Assembly: GCA_964017145.1 (NCBI GenBank)
Contig: OZ024846.1
Span: forward strand, 1,116,001 to 1,180,000
DNA from: Agrocybe praecox
Lineage: Eukaryota > Basidiomycota > Agaricomycetes > Agaricales > Agrocybaceae
DNA: 64,000 bases
Direction: 5' to 3'
Shown: positions 13,884 to 26,035 of the stretch, piece by piece
How positions within the stretch are numbered: position 1 is the first letter of the stretch
Layout: each line of letters starts with the position of its first letter
Notes under the pieces: generated by a model
What the model was told of the DNA's origin: nothing
Databases searched by the model: none
What the model saw: only the letters and a program-made list of their open reading frames with translations
Made by a program: the position numbers and the translations under genes

Positions 13884-15160
13884 TTAGGGGTGAGGAATTA
13901 TCTCGAAGACATGGGCGGTCAGAAGTTCCGTTACAGGGACTCTATATACTATCGGCGCTTCTGTAAGGTTTGCCTTCGAGTCCCAGACAGTATATTCGTG
14001 AACGTTTGCCGAGACATGCGAAACGTGCGCCCCAAATCTAATGTTGGGGCAAGCTGCAAGGACGTCTTGGGCCCCGGAATAGACTGGGAACTGTATGTTC
14101 TCCGCATTCCACGGTACTATTGCTGTAGAAGCTGGAATAATAAACATTCTTAACGAAGGTATGCTCCTCAGCAGTGAGACCGTGTCATGATCGTACTGAA
14201 CGAGTTGTACAGATCAGGACATAACTGGGAAATTAAAAGCTTACAGTTTACATTGAATTGGTATAATTCCAGACACTCGAGGTTTGGTAATTCGAGTTTG
14301 GCTATCAAATTAAATGCCTCATCTAGGGATTCCCCAGGCGCAAGCTCGTAGCCAAAGGATAAATACTTTAATTTCTTGAAGTGCGGGGCTAGGATTCGGA
14401 TTTCGTCTTCGTAAGTTGGAACTGGAATCTGACGAATGCGGAGCAAGAAAGGATTAAGTTCCCAGACCACCATATCAACATTTCGTCCCGGCAAGAGAGC
14501 TGTAAGGAGCTGGCGTTGACCACGAAGGTAAACCAGGTTTGGCATGAGCGTCGTTAATAAATGGCCAGGTATTTCTTCGATCTCTTCATATAGAGAGGTA
14601 CCGTAGTTCGGCAGGGCCAACCTCCGCATTTCAGTCTGTGACGCTAAGAAAGGCAAGACCTCGCGTATCCCAGTTGGTGCAAAATATCCGAAGGCACAGA
14701 AACGATCCACTTTGAAAGGATATGTGTCGTCCAGGAATGCAAGATCCCGACCAGTGGAGGAAAGAGCCTGGAAGTTGAAGTCGAACGATTTAAGGTTAAC
14801 CATATTATGAAGGGCAGCTGATAGATAATCGAATATTATGACGAAATCTTTGTCCTGCATGTCTCTTTTGCGCACGTCGAAGCTGAGGTATCGGTGCACG
14901 TAGCTTGCCCGAACACAGTCGTGTGCCACTGTTTCAAGAAAGCGTTTCTGAACGTCTGGGTTGATGTTCAGCATAGTGCGATAAAGTATAGGTTCTGCTT
15001 CAGCATTGAAGATGGAGGAAGTAAGAGAGAGGGTCAGAAGAGTACGTTTGTCCTGAATGAATTCGACAATCGACCGGACCAGTTCGACAGGAATTCTGGG
15101 AACGCCCATTTTTTCTAGGTAAGTTTCCAAACTGTTTAGATCCTGTGCATTTTCAGACAA
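13884..15160 (-). CDS. F-box/LRR-like protein 2
   Basis: Second member of the local F-box-like family. The F-box-like region reads RIPVELVRSIVEFIQDKRTL and then LTSSIFNAEAEPILYRTM. A leucine-rich body follows, with NMVNLKSFDFNFQAL, LPGRNVDMVVWELNP and LPNLECLELYQFN. The donor after QFN (GTAAAC) joins an acceptor giving YDHDTVSLLRSIPSLRMFII. The tail contains CPNIRFGAHVSHVSANVHEY and HVFEIIPHP, aligned with the tails of the other two copies. An in-frame second methionine (MGVPRIP) could also be the start. Protein about 400 residues. Expected Skp1/SCF adaptor; target unknown. Confidence 0.72.
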
Positions 15161-15343
15161 TAGCGAAGTGTTTGTGGTCTCGTACCTGAGTACCTGAAAG
15201 GACTAGCTGATTCGCGAGAAGGAAACTAGGATGGATAGGTTGTGGATAGGTGTAAAGACAAGCTGTACCATGTATTACGTGTACTGCACATTAGCCGGGA
15301 TTATCCGGTACCCGGTGATCTAGACGGATCATACGCGCCTACT

Positions 15344-16786
15344 CTACGCGACCTGGGGGAGGAATTCAAAAATGTGCCTTGAAGCTATATCAGAGTCGAA
15401 TATGCTGTACGTGACTGGTTGTTCACCGGGCCCTGCTTGAGCGTCCCATATTTTATACTCGGTGAATACTTGACTCGGGATACGCCCTCCAAAGTAACCC
15501 ATGTATCTTATCTGTGGGCACATCTGAAAGATATGCCGAGCTAGTCGTGTCATAGATTTTGTCGGGTTTACTCTTGTCTCTCCAGTCTGCGGGTCAGAAA
15601 GAATTTCGAATGTACTAAACCATTGCAGCGGAATTATGATCATTTTGAGAGAGCGCATATTCATTAGAATCTCGATGTCTTTATCATCCGGGATCTAGAG
15701 CCACGGCCAAGTTAACTTCGATATGAGTGAGACGGCTGGAGAAGGACGTACCTGCATGACTTGCAAGCATTTTATATTTGGTACAGATCGAATATTCCGG
15801 AGCAGCCAGAATATGGAGCCAACACGTGTAGGTGCCAATTGAACTTGAAAGGGAAGATCTGGTCGGCCGATAGGGGAAAAAGAAAGGTACTTGAGGTTTT
15901 TCAAAGAGGTTCTAACTTGACTGTCCGCCAACAATATGGTGAGCGTGTCATAATCGGATGGAAAGATACCCAAATGCAGCATCTCGATTCCATCAGTGGG
16001 CAAAATCTCCTTCAGATGGGAAGTAGTGCAGCGAAGATAAATGAGCTTCGAAATAAGCCCAAGACTACGAGAAGGAAATTTGCTATTTTTTATGCTGAGA
16101 TTGTCGATGGAGAGCCTACGAATGGATGGTTGGGATGTTAGAAATGGGACCACCACCGTGAGGTTGGAGCTCTGAGGTAGATAGATGAAGTTGTCGAGTT
16201 TAAAAGTGAAAGAAGGCATCGATTTGGATAAAAGCTGGATGGGGGAGATAATGTGATCTGGTATACCCCGCCACTTTGCATTATTCGACCACGATTGCTC
16301 ATTTGGCGCGTAAATGTCATAATGAAGTTCTTTTAGATTCATCATATTTGCGAGAGCGACTGGAAGATTCTCCAGATATTCCACTAGCATATGATTCGTG
16401 CGATGTGATCGGTCTTCTACCCATATTCTGAGGTCCAAGTGATGGTAAACTTGAACGTATCTTGCACGGTTGGTATTTACCGATATCCTTTGGATGAAAC
16501 TGCTTTGGACCCATAGCGAAGTTGATGTCATTGAACGATATAAAAGGCGCTCAGCTTCGTGGTTGAAGCTCGAACAAGTTAGCGCGAGGGCGACGAGTGT
16601 TTTGCGACTGTCATCGTTGTGGGGTGGTCTTTGTACACCGACGAACTCGCAGATGGGCCGGATTAGATCCCGTGGTATTCTGCATTCGTAGGTGGTAAGA
16701 AGAGGCATTTGGATGCCTTGATATCCTTCGAATATGGAGGATGAGAAAACACGACAAGTTTCAGGTTGCGGGCTTGCACTTGCCAA
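15344..16786 (-). CDS. F-box/LRR-like protein 3
   Basis: Third paralogue. The N-terminus carries RIPRDLIRPICEFVGVQ and LALTCSSFNHEAERLLYRSM, with a short extra loop inside the F-box-like region. The repeat body includes NMMNLKELHYDIY, RSLGLISKLIYLRC and VPNIKCLQVMQ. The donor after VMQ (GTACGT) and an acceptor just before IPDDKDIEILMNMRSLKMII use the same position as in the other two genes. The tail has CPQIRYMGYFGGRIPSQ and ends HIFEFLPQVA. The first methionine gives MASASPQPE; an internal start at MPLLTTYECRIP is equally good. Likely ubiquitin-ligase adaptor; target unknown. Confidence 0.72.
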
Positions 16787-17422
16787 TCCCAGTATCGGCT
16801 TGGTCGTGTGAAAGAGAAAGAAACAAGTACAAAAGTTACGTAAAAATCTACTTACAGTATGATAAGGTCTTGATCAATCATCACGCAGATTAGATATGTT
16901 AGATGAGCAATCAAACGGGACTGGTAACCTTATTTGGAATCTCGTACACCGGGTGACGGACACATTTAGCTTGTCTCAAGCCCAGTTATTTGAGAGATGA
17001 TACCGGAAGTACCGGCGAAGTCGAGGTCCAGAATTGGAAGCATGACTTGCTAAATAAAAACAATCACAAAGTTTGATCTCCGCTCGAAATGAGGTCACCA
17101 CATTAGGTAACCTACCTTGTTCCCCTCACCGGCCGAGGCCAGATCATATAAAACTCGTATCAATGGTGATAGAAACGGGTTGTAGTGATTTATACGTCCC
17201 AACAATATCAACATTTATCAGTGCTAACATAATAACAGCCTGTAGACCTGAGGTAGTATATGGGCGCTCCCTATCCCGGGGTATATTAAATATGCCATAC
17301 GTCAACGCGGTTGGGGCTTGGCGGTCTACAATAAAAATATAAAAGAAGCTCAAGTACGAGGCTCATATGTACGTACTAGTACTGGCAGCTACGTTTTTGA
17401 TCCCACATTCACTTTAATTCTC
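16787..17422. other. Transition from gene space into the segmental array
   Basis: 16787-17060 shows nothing recognisable. From about 17060 the sequence matches 23650-24040 (shared GATGAGGTCAC... and CCCAACAATATCAA stretches), so the repeat unit starts here and includes the upstream region of the DUF6534 gene. Confidence 0.55.
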
Positions 17423-19367
17423 ATGCTGGACTCCCCGCCACCTCTCCGCGTCACCATCCAAGAAGTTGATATCTCGAAGGAAGTAGATGGGATATTTATC
17501 GGTGCGCCTAATTCGCTGTCGTGTGATCTCCGTTATCTTGATTCTTTGTTATCTCAACCGCAATGCTGGTCATAAAAAAGGGTATATACTTTCTGCAATG
17601 CAAGTAGAATACGACGGTCTTGAGCTTGGAGCTCGACGACTCGGGCCATTCACATTCAACCAGGCCGCTAACGTTATACCGCCTCAGTCTGTTAGGAATA
17701 ACAGTCCTCCAAGTGTGGATCTATGCCCAGAAGAATGGCGATGGTTGGGTCCTTCGGCTCTTTGTATGTTATACTACAACTTCCCGCTCAGCTGACATCA
17801 TATCTCGTGTGACTAACGTCAGACCTCTGTAGGTTGCCTCGCTTATGTATGTGCGCGTGCATAGTTCGCCGTCCTATGTTCACTGCAACGCTCATCGATT
17901 CCAGGATCCTGGACTCACTCGCTATGATATTAAATTCAAAGTTCATACACAGTTACCTGGTAGGGTGCCAACATAATATCACGATCTTTCAACGTACTTT
18001 TAACATACCTTGCTCATACCTCCTTGCTCTTATCACCTCAGGTAAATCACTTTGGCAATTTCCTCCTACTTTCGAGAGTAAACACATATATCGTGCTCGA
18101 AATACTGATAACAACCATCATAGTTTACCTGTGAGTATGAATTCATCCCCATTCTTCGGATAAGCTAAATGTAGATCTTCTTCACTACTACAGGGTCCAA
18201 CTATTCTTCGCTACTCGTGTACATTTGCGTAAGCTTACTCCATCCACCTTTTATTCATGATTGGCATCTTTGATATATATATATACGACTTATATATTAT
18301 AGTATTCCTTGGGAGGTACCTCCTCCCTGGTGCTGTTGTCAGTCCTGTTCATTTTCGCGTTCCGAGTGCAGATAATTATGTGAAAGTGGTCACTAAATAT
18401 GCTACCTAGGTTGGCTTAGCAACTTTGTCATTTGGTACGCATACTATTCAAATACCTACAGTGCCAGTGCATTACATAATAATGGTAATGCCAACCTACT
18501 AGGTGCTGGCATCTGTACGTGATGGAATTGCAAGCAGCTCACTGAGGTACATACTTACATTTCTATTTATCGGCTAGATAGCATCGTGGATCAGTTCTCA
18601 CACAGGAACGTAACAGACTTAGCGAACGAAAACCGGAAAGTAAGCCAGTCACTGTGGCTCGTCATCGTGCCATCTTCAGCCGCTGAGATCCTAGAAAATA
18701 GCTGTCTATGGTTTTTATCTATGGTGCATCCATCCTCTCTGATGGTATCACTACGGTTGTACTTTATCTCAGATTTACGAATGCGCGGTCAAAAGTTCTG
18801 AGTGGCAGGTGGGTGTACACTACTATGACTCGGGGAGGTTTACTAATTGCAAATCATTCAGCACTATTGTAATCCTGAGAAACCTAGTAGACTTCGTCAT
18901 CACCCGTGGAATATGGGTTACGCTCACCGCTTTTGTGTTTCTCGTTATGTACGTCTGCAAACCTACAAGTATGTACTGGTGCGTAGTATTTTATTTTATT
19001 TTACGTTTCAAAGAGCTTCTTTAATGGACGGATATAATCTTAGGATGCCGTTTCATATGACGTTTTCCAAGTGGTACACTATCACCTTACGTATGGTTTT
19101 TTATTTTGACTTTATAGTAAACCAAAGCTAATTTCGAACAATTTTTTGATATCCCTGGTCAGTGGCTATGTACGTATACGACCAAAAGATTATGATACAT
19201 CAAGTTAAATATGATCTTGCAGGCTTAATGCGCGCCCCAGCTGCACGGAGCACAAAAGCAGTCAACAACAACAAGAACTCGAGGGCAAGATCAGCATCCT
19301 CCGTTTCGATGTCAAAAAGCACATGTCATTCAGCTCTGAGGCATCTGAAATCGCAGGGCGTGTCTGA
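17423..19367 (+). CDS. DUF6534-type seven-helix membrane protein, copy R1 (intactness uncertain)
   Basis: Multi-exon gene for a lineage-specific fungal seven-helix protein of unknown function. Exons visible in order: MLDSPPPLRVTIQEVD with DGIFIG; LYRLSLLGITVLQVWIYAQK with LRLF; ILDSLAMILNSKFIHSYL; VNHFGNFLLLSRVNTYIV with TTIIVYL; VQLFFATRVHL; LVLLSVLFIFAF; SLWLVIVPSSAAEIL; DGITTVVLYLRFTNARSKVL; NLVDFVITRGIWVTLTAFVF with YVCKPTSMYW; MPFHMTFSKW; and the tail LNARPSCTEHKSS through FSSEASEIAGRV. Motif order matches DUF6534 proteins, including the SKLY/LNAR end. The join between the first two exons and two central joins could not be fitted cleanly. Relative to R2 it has a 15-base in-frame deletion in the fifth helix region. 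May be a decayed gene. Confidence 0.6.
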
Positions 19368-20140
19368 GGTGTTTTAACGAGCTACGGCGATGTCATACAT
19401 AGAGAATATTGAGTCGTTTGATGATTGAATAGAGTGTGTGGGCCCTCGTTTCTGTATAATGTGCTATCAAGGGCAAGGAGAAAACATAATAGTAGTTCAA
19501 AGCTCAGAAAACTGGCCGACATATATAAAAGAGGGGAAGTATCAGAGAACTTGGAAAGCGAAAGATTGATGGCAGAGATGTGAGAGAGGCGTCCATGAAA
19601 AGGAGGGAAAGGAAGGGAATAAAGATAAAATGGAGGAGCAAGTGAATGAGCAAGGTGTCGCTCCAGGCTCTCGTGAACCGGAGAGAAAGGGAACCAGACT
19701 AATTTTTGTGAGAGCTGAGAACAGGCACTGCGCTTAATATTTTTCATCCCCATTGAAGCCAGAGAATTTGCCAGTTCTGTCTGTGATAACTGACGGTCGA
19801 TGACCAAATGCGGTTTGGATCGTTGGAAGCGTCGACGGTGTGGGTTATGGGTTATGGAAGAGGAAAATGCCTCGGACTTCCAATTTCAGCTTAATCTGCG
19901 CTCGGAGCTGCCCAAATTCATCATCGACCATCCATCTCATACGTCCCTTTTAATAGTATGTATGACGAAAGACTAGATAAGCGAAAGACCAGGTAGGAAT
20001 TTAAAAAAATCGGGACACTGAAGTTGACCATTGGGCTTTTAAGCACTGCTGGGCGCTTAGCACTCGACCCAGGCGCTAGACACTAATTCCAATTATTGAT
20101 TATTAGTCGAGAAATAACAGAGACGTATTAGGCCATATCA
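19368..20140. repeat. Spacer between DUF6534 and AP-3 beta genes, copy 1
   Basis: Shared 3'-flank spacer of the array, also at 26036-26752, about 28310-29254, 42765-43441 and (second half only) about 57010-57351. Marker stretches: AGAAAGGGAACCAGA, CATCATCGACCATC, and GGCGCTTAGC / CCAGGCGCTA just before the adaptin stop codon. No gene seen. Confidence 0.6.
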
Positions 20141-22216
20141 TCACGAAATCAACCTCCGCGTAATATCCTCTCTTTCATTCCCCCTCCCTTCATCTTCATC
20201 TTCACTCTCCTCCCCGTCTTGCTCCCCATCTTCCCCGCTATCCTCCTCCTCCTCTTTGCTTTCTTCCTCACTCATTCCCTCTTCTTCCTCTTCCTCTTCC
20301 CCCTCCTCCTCGGCATAAAACGAATCCATATCCTTGAACTTTCCCTTTTCCCCACTCCCACTCCCACTCCCACTCCCACTCCCACTCCCAGGAGTAACTG
20401 TCCCTGGTCCCGTAGGTGTAAGCACCACAGGCGTATGCACCTTCGAGCCTCGCGTCGAGCCACCAGCGCTCATAACACGACCACCACCACCGCCAAATGC
20501 CATCATCGACTTGCCATTCCCACCGCCAGACGACGACGACGACGACGACGACGAACCAAACGCCGTAGCGTTGGTAATAGCCAATGATGATGATAAAGCA
20601 GGCTTAGAGTCATACTCGCTATCCCTCAACGAGGTTTCCACGCCCCTTTCTAACCAAGCAGGCAGGACTTCGTCGTCCGTGCGCGTGTTTCTCCCCGTTA
20701 TGCGCGCCATGGTGCCTAGGAGGATAAGAGTAACGAGTAAGCGGATGGATAAGCTTAAGAAGAAGAAAGATCTAAAGAACAAACAAAAGGACTTATCCAA
20801 ATGCCCCATCCCCTCCTTCCCCTCGAACAAAACCAGCTTCACCTGTTCGCGTCGGAGAACGACACCGGGCCTCTCTTCCGCTCTGCCTGCTGCTGCCTCT
20901 GTCGATGTCGCATCGTTGTATGCGCTCCCTGACGCGCTTGCCCTAAAGCTAGAACCACCGCCAGCGCCAACGCCCCCACTAAGCTCACCAGCCAAGCCAC
21001 CCACCTTCCTCCCTCGATCGCGCACGTCCCAGTCCGAATCGTACCTCGCCTGGCTGAGCACATAGACGCACAAGAGCCCTATACGCTTCATCCAATTCCC
21101 ATTCCCGTTCCCGTTCCCGTCCTCGTTCTTCCCATTCGTCACCACCACAGCAGGCGCCAAACCCAGAGCCAACACGTACACCATCGCAGCAAGCGTGACG
21201 ATCTGCAGCTTGACGAACTTATCCTCTTTCGCGAAGGGTTTGCCAACTTGCGGAGGGCGTCTGCGGTCCATGGTAATATTGTCGTGGTGGTGGTGGTGAT
21301 GGTGGCGGTGGTAATATTAGTATTAATATTCCTATTCCCATTAGATCCTCTGCCATTAGACCCTGAAGTACCAGACCCTGAAGCAGCATACTGCCCCACG
21401 AGCCAAACGACACACGCACGCGCCTGTACATGCTTGATGTCATCTATCCGGCGTGCAAGGTGCGCGATGATCGAGAGTGGGGATTGGGTGCCTCCACCAC
21501 CACTACCCATCCCCGTCGTGCCAGACAATTGCGTCTGCACGAGATACTTGAGCACCATGACTGCGGCCGGAAGTGCGGGTGGAGGAGGTCGAGTTTGCCT
21601 GGGGGGAGGGGAAAGAGAAAGGTGTAAGTATAGAAATGAAGGGAAGGGAAGGGAAGGGGAACGTACCGGTGCCAGGGGATGTGGTACTCAGAGTGGAGAA
21701 AGGCGGACAAATGACTTGGAAAGCTACAGAGACGGCGCCGAGTGCTAGCGGAGATTTCTCAGCCAACAAGTGATTCTTTATGATCTTGATCAACTTGGGT
21801 GGTGTGCAGAGTCTAATCTAGAGACGCAGAGTGAGTAAAGTAAAAAGAAAGAACAAGGAACACACACGCAAAGCACTCTGGGACTGCCAACCCCGCCGCT
21901 TTCCTAACATAAGCGCTCTGATATCTAGCACATTTCTCCACCCCAAGCACGACGATGCTGCCCACCACTGGCACTCTCTCGCACATCCCACTCAACACCC
22001 TCAGTGCCATGGCGCGTATCAGCGGATTCGCATCGGCCAAGTCGCGCTGGAAAGTGTTGATGGAGAGCAGTGCAAGATCTGGCTCGTACGACGCGTAGTG
22101 CAGGAGGTTACCCCAGGCCCGAGCTCGCGCGTGTGCTCCGAGATCGTCTCTTGCAGACACATGCCAAAGCGCGTGGCGTTTTCGGAGAGGGACGCAAGGT
22201 ATGGGTTCGTGGACAT
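20141..22216 (-). pseudogene. AP-3 complex subunit beta (adaptin), broken copy 1
   Basis: Derived from the large beta adaptin of the AP-3 vesicle coat (Golgi/endosome to vacuole). The start is at 22216 (MSTNPYLASLSENATRFGM). The adaptin repeats read LLHYASYEPDLALLSINTFQ, RDLADANPLIRAMALRVLS and VEKCARYQSAYVRKAAGLA. About 200 bases between HTRELG and LHYASY are missing, and the middle third is deleted at KLDLLHPHFR, which runs on into a segment normally far downstream (AVMVLKYLVQTQLSG). The 3' half is open as one frame (20141-21271): VYVLSQARYDSDWDVRDRG, WLERGVETSLRDSEYDSKPA, TPVVLTPTGPGTVTPGSG, KFKDMDSFYAEEE and an acidic tail ending REDITRRLIS. Low-complexity GSGSG and GAC repeats lie inside. 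Confidence 0.78.
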
Positions 22217-22715
22217 TGGTGGTATATGGGAGTGTGGTATCGTACGATGCTCAGCCTCCTGTTCGTCCAATTCGTTTCCTATTTTTGGTAATCGTAACTA
22301 CGCCTTCTATACGCTTGTAATCCATATAATCCAGCCGAAATCAAAGTTGAAAGAAAGAAAGAAAGATGTTGACGGTCCGAATCCAGAAAGCTACCTGATC
22401 ATGACGTGACTTGTTGATTACGTACTGCATCACCGGAGATTGGATATCATATGTTGATTTTTATTTAAATTTTGGGGATGCCTTTTTCGCTCTCCCCTCT
22501 GACCAGTCACCAAAGTATCAAACCCGCTCTGTGTGTTCTACTGCTGTTCTGTCTGGCGCCTACCAATACAGCAGTTTGAATATTTAGAACCTCGCTCTGT
22601 GCGAATTGGTATTCCTAGCCGTACATAACCTAAGTAGTTTGCAGAAACGCAGAGCGGGACAGTTGATTCTTTCGGATCTATCAGCTCGCTCCTCTTTATT
22701 TCGTGCGGTGTGCAC
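22217..22715. repeat. Adaptin 5'-flank spacer, truncated copy
   Basis: Start of the conserved spacer also found at 30857, 38411, 46850, 52210 and 59501 (markers GTTGATTACGT, ACCCGCTCTGTGTGTTCT, CAGCTCGCTCCTCTTTATTT). It is cut off at about 22715 by the inverted transposon fragment, so the rest of this unit, including its receptor-like gene, is missing. Confidence 0.6.
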
Positions 22716-23590
22716 TTGAAGTTCCTACCTAGAAATACACAACTATAAATTACTTTGAAGATATGAATAAAAATTTAGCTATGAAATCTACTGTATATTC
22801 TTCAAACTATGTGACACAAAGATGACAAAGATTGGTCTACGGCGTCTTGATATATCTTAAACGTAGAACAAAATATATAACTCACCAGCCTGAAGATACC
22901 TCTGACGTCAGGTACTATGATGCTTTAACTTTTTATTTATTGTACCGAGTCGGATTCTAAAACACACAAAAAAGAGATATAAGCCAATACCTACTGCTTC
23001 CTTACTATCCATTGTCACCCGTCTAACTCTGGAATGTGGCACAATGGAGGGTATATATATGGAAGAATCCCACAAACGAAGAAACGAGGCGAGGAAGTGA
23101 CAGGATGGCAAGGCACAGCCAAAGAGAGATATGCATAGGCTCCAATAGACTTCCCGTCACGTAAGAAATTGAAAGAATACATACCTGAAGTGAGTAATTT
23201 TGGCCCCAGTCCCGACGGTCAGCCAGTCGTCTCCATTTTGAATGCAGGGTTTGTAGTTTCGTAATAAGTACTACTCGAATCACGCGGAGACTGAATTGTA
23301 TGTTCCAGCGGGACTCTAAATTAAGTCTGAGTTTCAAATGTGGACCCAAATTATCTTTTGCATGAAGCCCTATGATGTCACAGGTTCTTGGGGAGAACTT
23401 ATGACCTCGTTAATTCAGGTGAATTACAGACATTTATACAACCAAAGCCCATCAAAAACGAAGATCGCAGACATTGAACAATGCGCTGAACAATGAATCG
23501 TCACGATCCGTGACGAATCTGACAATTCTGCGGCTGGGTAAAATGCATGAATTGAATGTTTTTTTTTTTTTTGCGTTACGATGAAAGGAC
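22716..23590. mobile_element. Inverted fragment of the 35.2-37.7 kb TIR element
   Basis: Read on the minus strand this stretch matches about 35410-36160. Shared pieces include ATCCGTGACGAAT/ATCCGTGACGATT, the TGATGTCACAGGTTCTTGGG block near 23370 (inverse near 35620), the TATATATGG..CCACAAACGA block near 23060 and ATCTACTGTATATTCTTC near 22787. Both element ends are missing, so it is a relic. No coding capacity seen. Confidence 0.7.
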
Positions 23591-24040
23591 GACCTTCGCC
23601 TCAAACTTCTTACGTAATTATGAGGGGGAGAGAACCTTATTCTGGGGGATTTGTAACGGTCGCTCGAGATGAGGTCACGTCGAACCATGTTACGTAACCT
23701 ACGCCGCTTGTTCCCCTACCGGCCGCGGCAAAATCACCATATATTTAAAAAGAGATCATATCAGGCTATCAGCGGTGATAGACACGGGTTGTGGTAACTT
23801 ATAGGTCCCAACAATATCAAAATTTTTCAGTGCTAATATAATAACAGCCTATAGGCCTGACTCAGAGGTATCTAGTACATATATCATGATGGGCGCTCCC
23901 TATCCCGGGTATGTCATACTCACGTCAACGCGGTTGGGATTCGGCGATCTACAGATATAAACAATCGCAAGTTCGAGGCTTATATATACGTACCATTACT
24001 GGCAGCTATGTTTTTTGATCCCACATTTGCTTTGATTTTC
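23591..24040. repeat. Upstream region of DUF6534 gene, second copy
   Basis: Matches 17060-17422 with small changes (CGCTCGAGATGAGGTCAC, CGGTGATAGACACGGGTTGT, GGGCGCTCCCTATCCCGGG). Probably carries the promoter; no gene seen. Confidence 0.6.
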
Positions 24041-26035
24041 ATGCTGGACTCCCAGCCACCTCTCCGCGTCACCATCCAAGAAGTCGATATCTCGAAGGAA
24101 TTTGATGGGATATTTGTCGGTGCGCCTAATTCGCTATCGTGTGATCTTCGTTATTTTGATTCTTTGATATCTTGACCACAATGCTGGCCATAAAAAGGGT
24201 ATATACTTTCTACAATGCAAGTAGAAAACGGTCTTGAGCTTGGAGCTCGACGACTCGGGCCATTCACAGTCAGCCATCAAGGCCGCTAACGTTGTACCGC
24301 CTCAGTTTATTAGGAATAACTGTCCTCCAAGCGTGGAACTATGCTCAGAAAAATAGCGATGGTTGGTTACTTCGGCTCTTTGTACGTTATACTGGAACTT
24401 CCCGCTCAGCCGGCATTATATCTTGTGTGACTAACGTCAGAAATCTGTAGGTTGCCTTGCTTATGTGCGCGTGCATAACTGCCGTCCTTATTCTTTTATT
24501 CACTGCAACGCTCTTAAATTCCAGGATCCTGGACTCACTCGCTATGATATTCAATTCAAAATTCATACACAGTTACCTGGTAGGGTGCCAACATAATATC
24601 ACGATCTCTCAACGCACTTCTAACATACCTTGCTCCTCCCTCCTACTACCTCCTTGCTCTTATCACCTTAGGTGGATCACTTTGGCGACTTTCTCTTACT
24701 ATCGAGAGTAAACACAAGTATCGTGGTCGAAAATCTAATAACAACCGTTATAGTTTACCTGTGAGTACAAATTGCATCCCCAATCTTCGGACAAGCTAAA
24801 TATAGATCCTCCTCACCACAGGGTCCAACTATTCTTTGCTACTCGCATACATCTGCGTAAGCTTACGTTATACAATCTTGGTCTATGATCAGCATTTTTG
24901 ACATCTAGATACGACGTATATATAGTATTTCCTGGGAGATACCTCCTCCCTGGTGCCGTTGTCAGTCCTATTCATATTTGCACTCCTTGTCGAAGCCTGC
25001 CGAGTGCAGATAACCATGTGAAAGATGGTCACTAAATACTGAATATGCTACCTAGGTTGTCCTAGCAACATTGTCATTTGGTTCGTATACTATTCGAACA
25101 CCTACAGTGTCAGTGCATCACTCAATAATGGTAATGACAACCTACTAGGTGCTGGTATCTGTACGTGATGGGATTTCAAGAAGTTCACTGACATACTTAC
25201 TTACATCCATATTTATTGGCTAGATGGCATCGTGGATCAGTTCATACACAATAACGTAGCAGACTTAGCGAGCGAGAACCTGAAAGTAAGTCGGCCACCG
25301 CAGCTCTTCATCGTGCCATCTTCAGGCTGAGATCCTAGAAAATAGCTGACTAATATTTGCGTCTTTGGTACATCCATCCTCTCTGACGGTATCACTACGG
25401 TTGTCCTTTATCTCAGATTTACGAAGGCTCGGTCAAAGGTTCTGAGTGGCAGGTGACTATGCACCTTCTACTACTATGACTCTGGAGATTTACTAATTAT
25501 TGAAAATTGCAAATCATTTAGCACTATTGTAATCCTAAGAAACCTAGTAGACTTCGTCATCACCCGTGGGATATGGGTTACGCTCACCGCTTTTGCGTTT
25601 CTCGTTATGGTGCTCTGCAAACCTACCAGTCTGTACTGGTGCGTAATATTCTATTGTATTTTTGTGTTATAAGGAGCTTCTTTATTGAACGGATATAATC
25701 TTAGGATGCCGTTGCATATGACGTTTTCTAAGTGGTACACTATCACCTTACGTATGTTTTTTTTTTGACTCTATAGTAAACCAAAGCTAATTTCGAACGA
25801 TTTTTTGATACCACTGGTCACAGTGGCTATGTACGTATACGACCAACAGATTACGATATATCGAGTTAAACAAGGTACAACGTGATCTTGCAGGCTTAAC
25901 GCGCGCCCCAGCTGCACGGAGCACGAAAGCAGTCAACAACAAGAACTCGAGGGCAAGATCAGTACCCTCCGCTTCGATGATAAACAGCACATGACGTCCA
26001 GCTCCGAGGCATTTGAAATATCAGGGCGTGTCTGA
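24041..26035 (+). CDS. DUF6534-type seven-helix membrane protein, copy R2 (intactness uncertain)
   Basis: Second long copy of the gene at 17423. It starts with ATG at 24041 (MLDSQPPLRVTIQEVD). Visible exons: LYRLSLLGITVLQAWNYAQK, ILDSLAMIFNSKFIHSYLVG, VVLATLSFG, LVPLSVLFIFALLVEACRVQ, VQLFFATRI-like segment, DGITTVVLYLRFTKARSKVL, the helix NLVDFVITRGIWVTLTAFAF with KPTSLYW, and the tail LNARPSCTEHESSQQQELEG through FEISGRV ending TGA at 26033-26035. It keeps 15 bases lost in R1. Like R1, some central joins are not clear and one exon reaches a stop (after IVPSSG near 25325), so it may be inactive. Expected plasma- or endomembrane protein; function of the family unknown. Confidence 0.55.

Noticed and set aside
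20334..21065. Long open frame on + opposite adaptin copy 1, rich in Pro and Ser
   Set aside because: Antisense shadow of a GC-rich, low-complexity coding exon. Similar shadows occur opposite copies 3, 4 and 5 but differ in frame and length.
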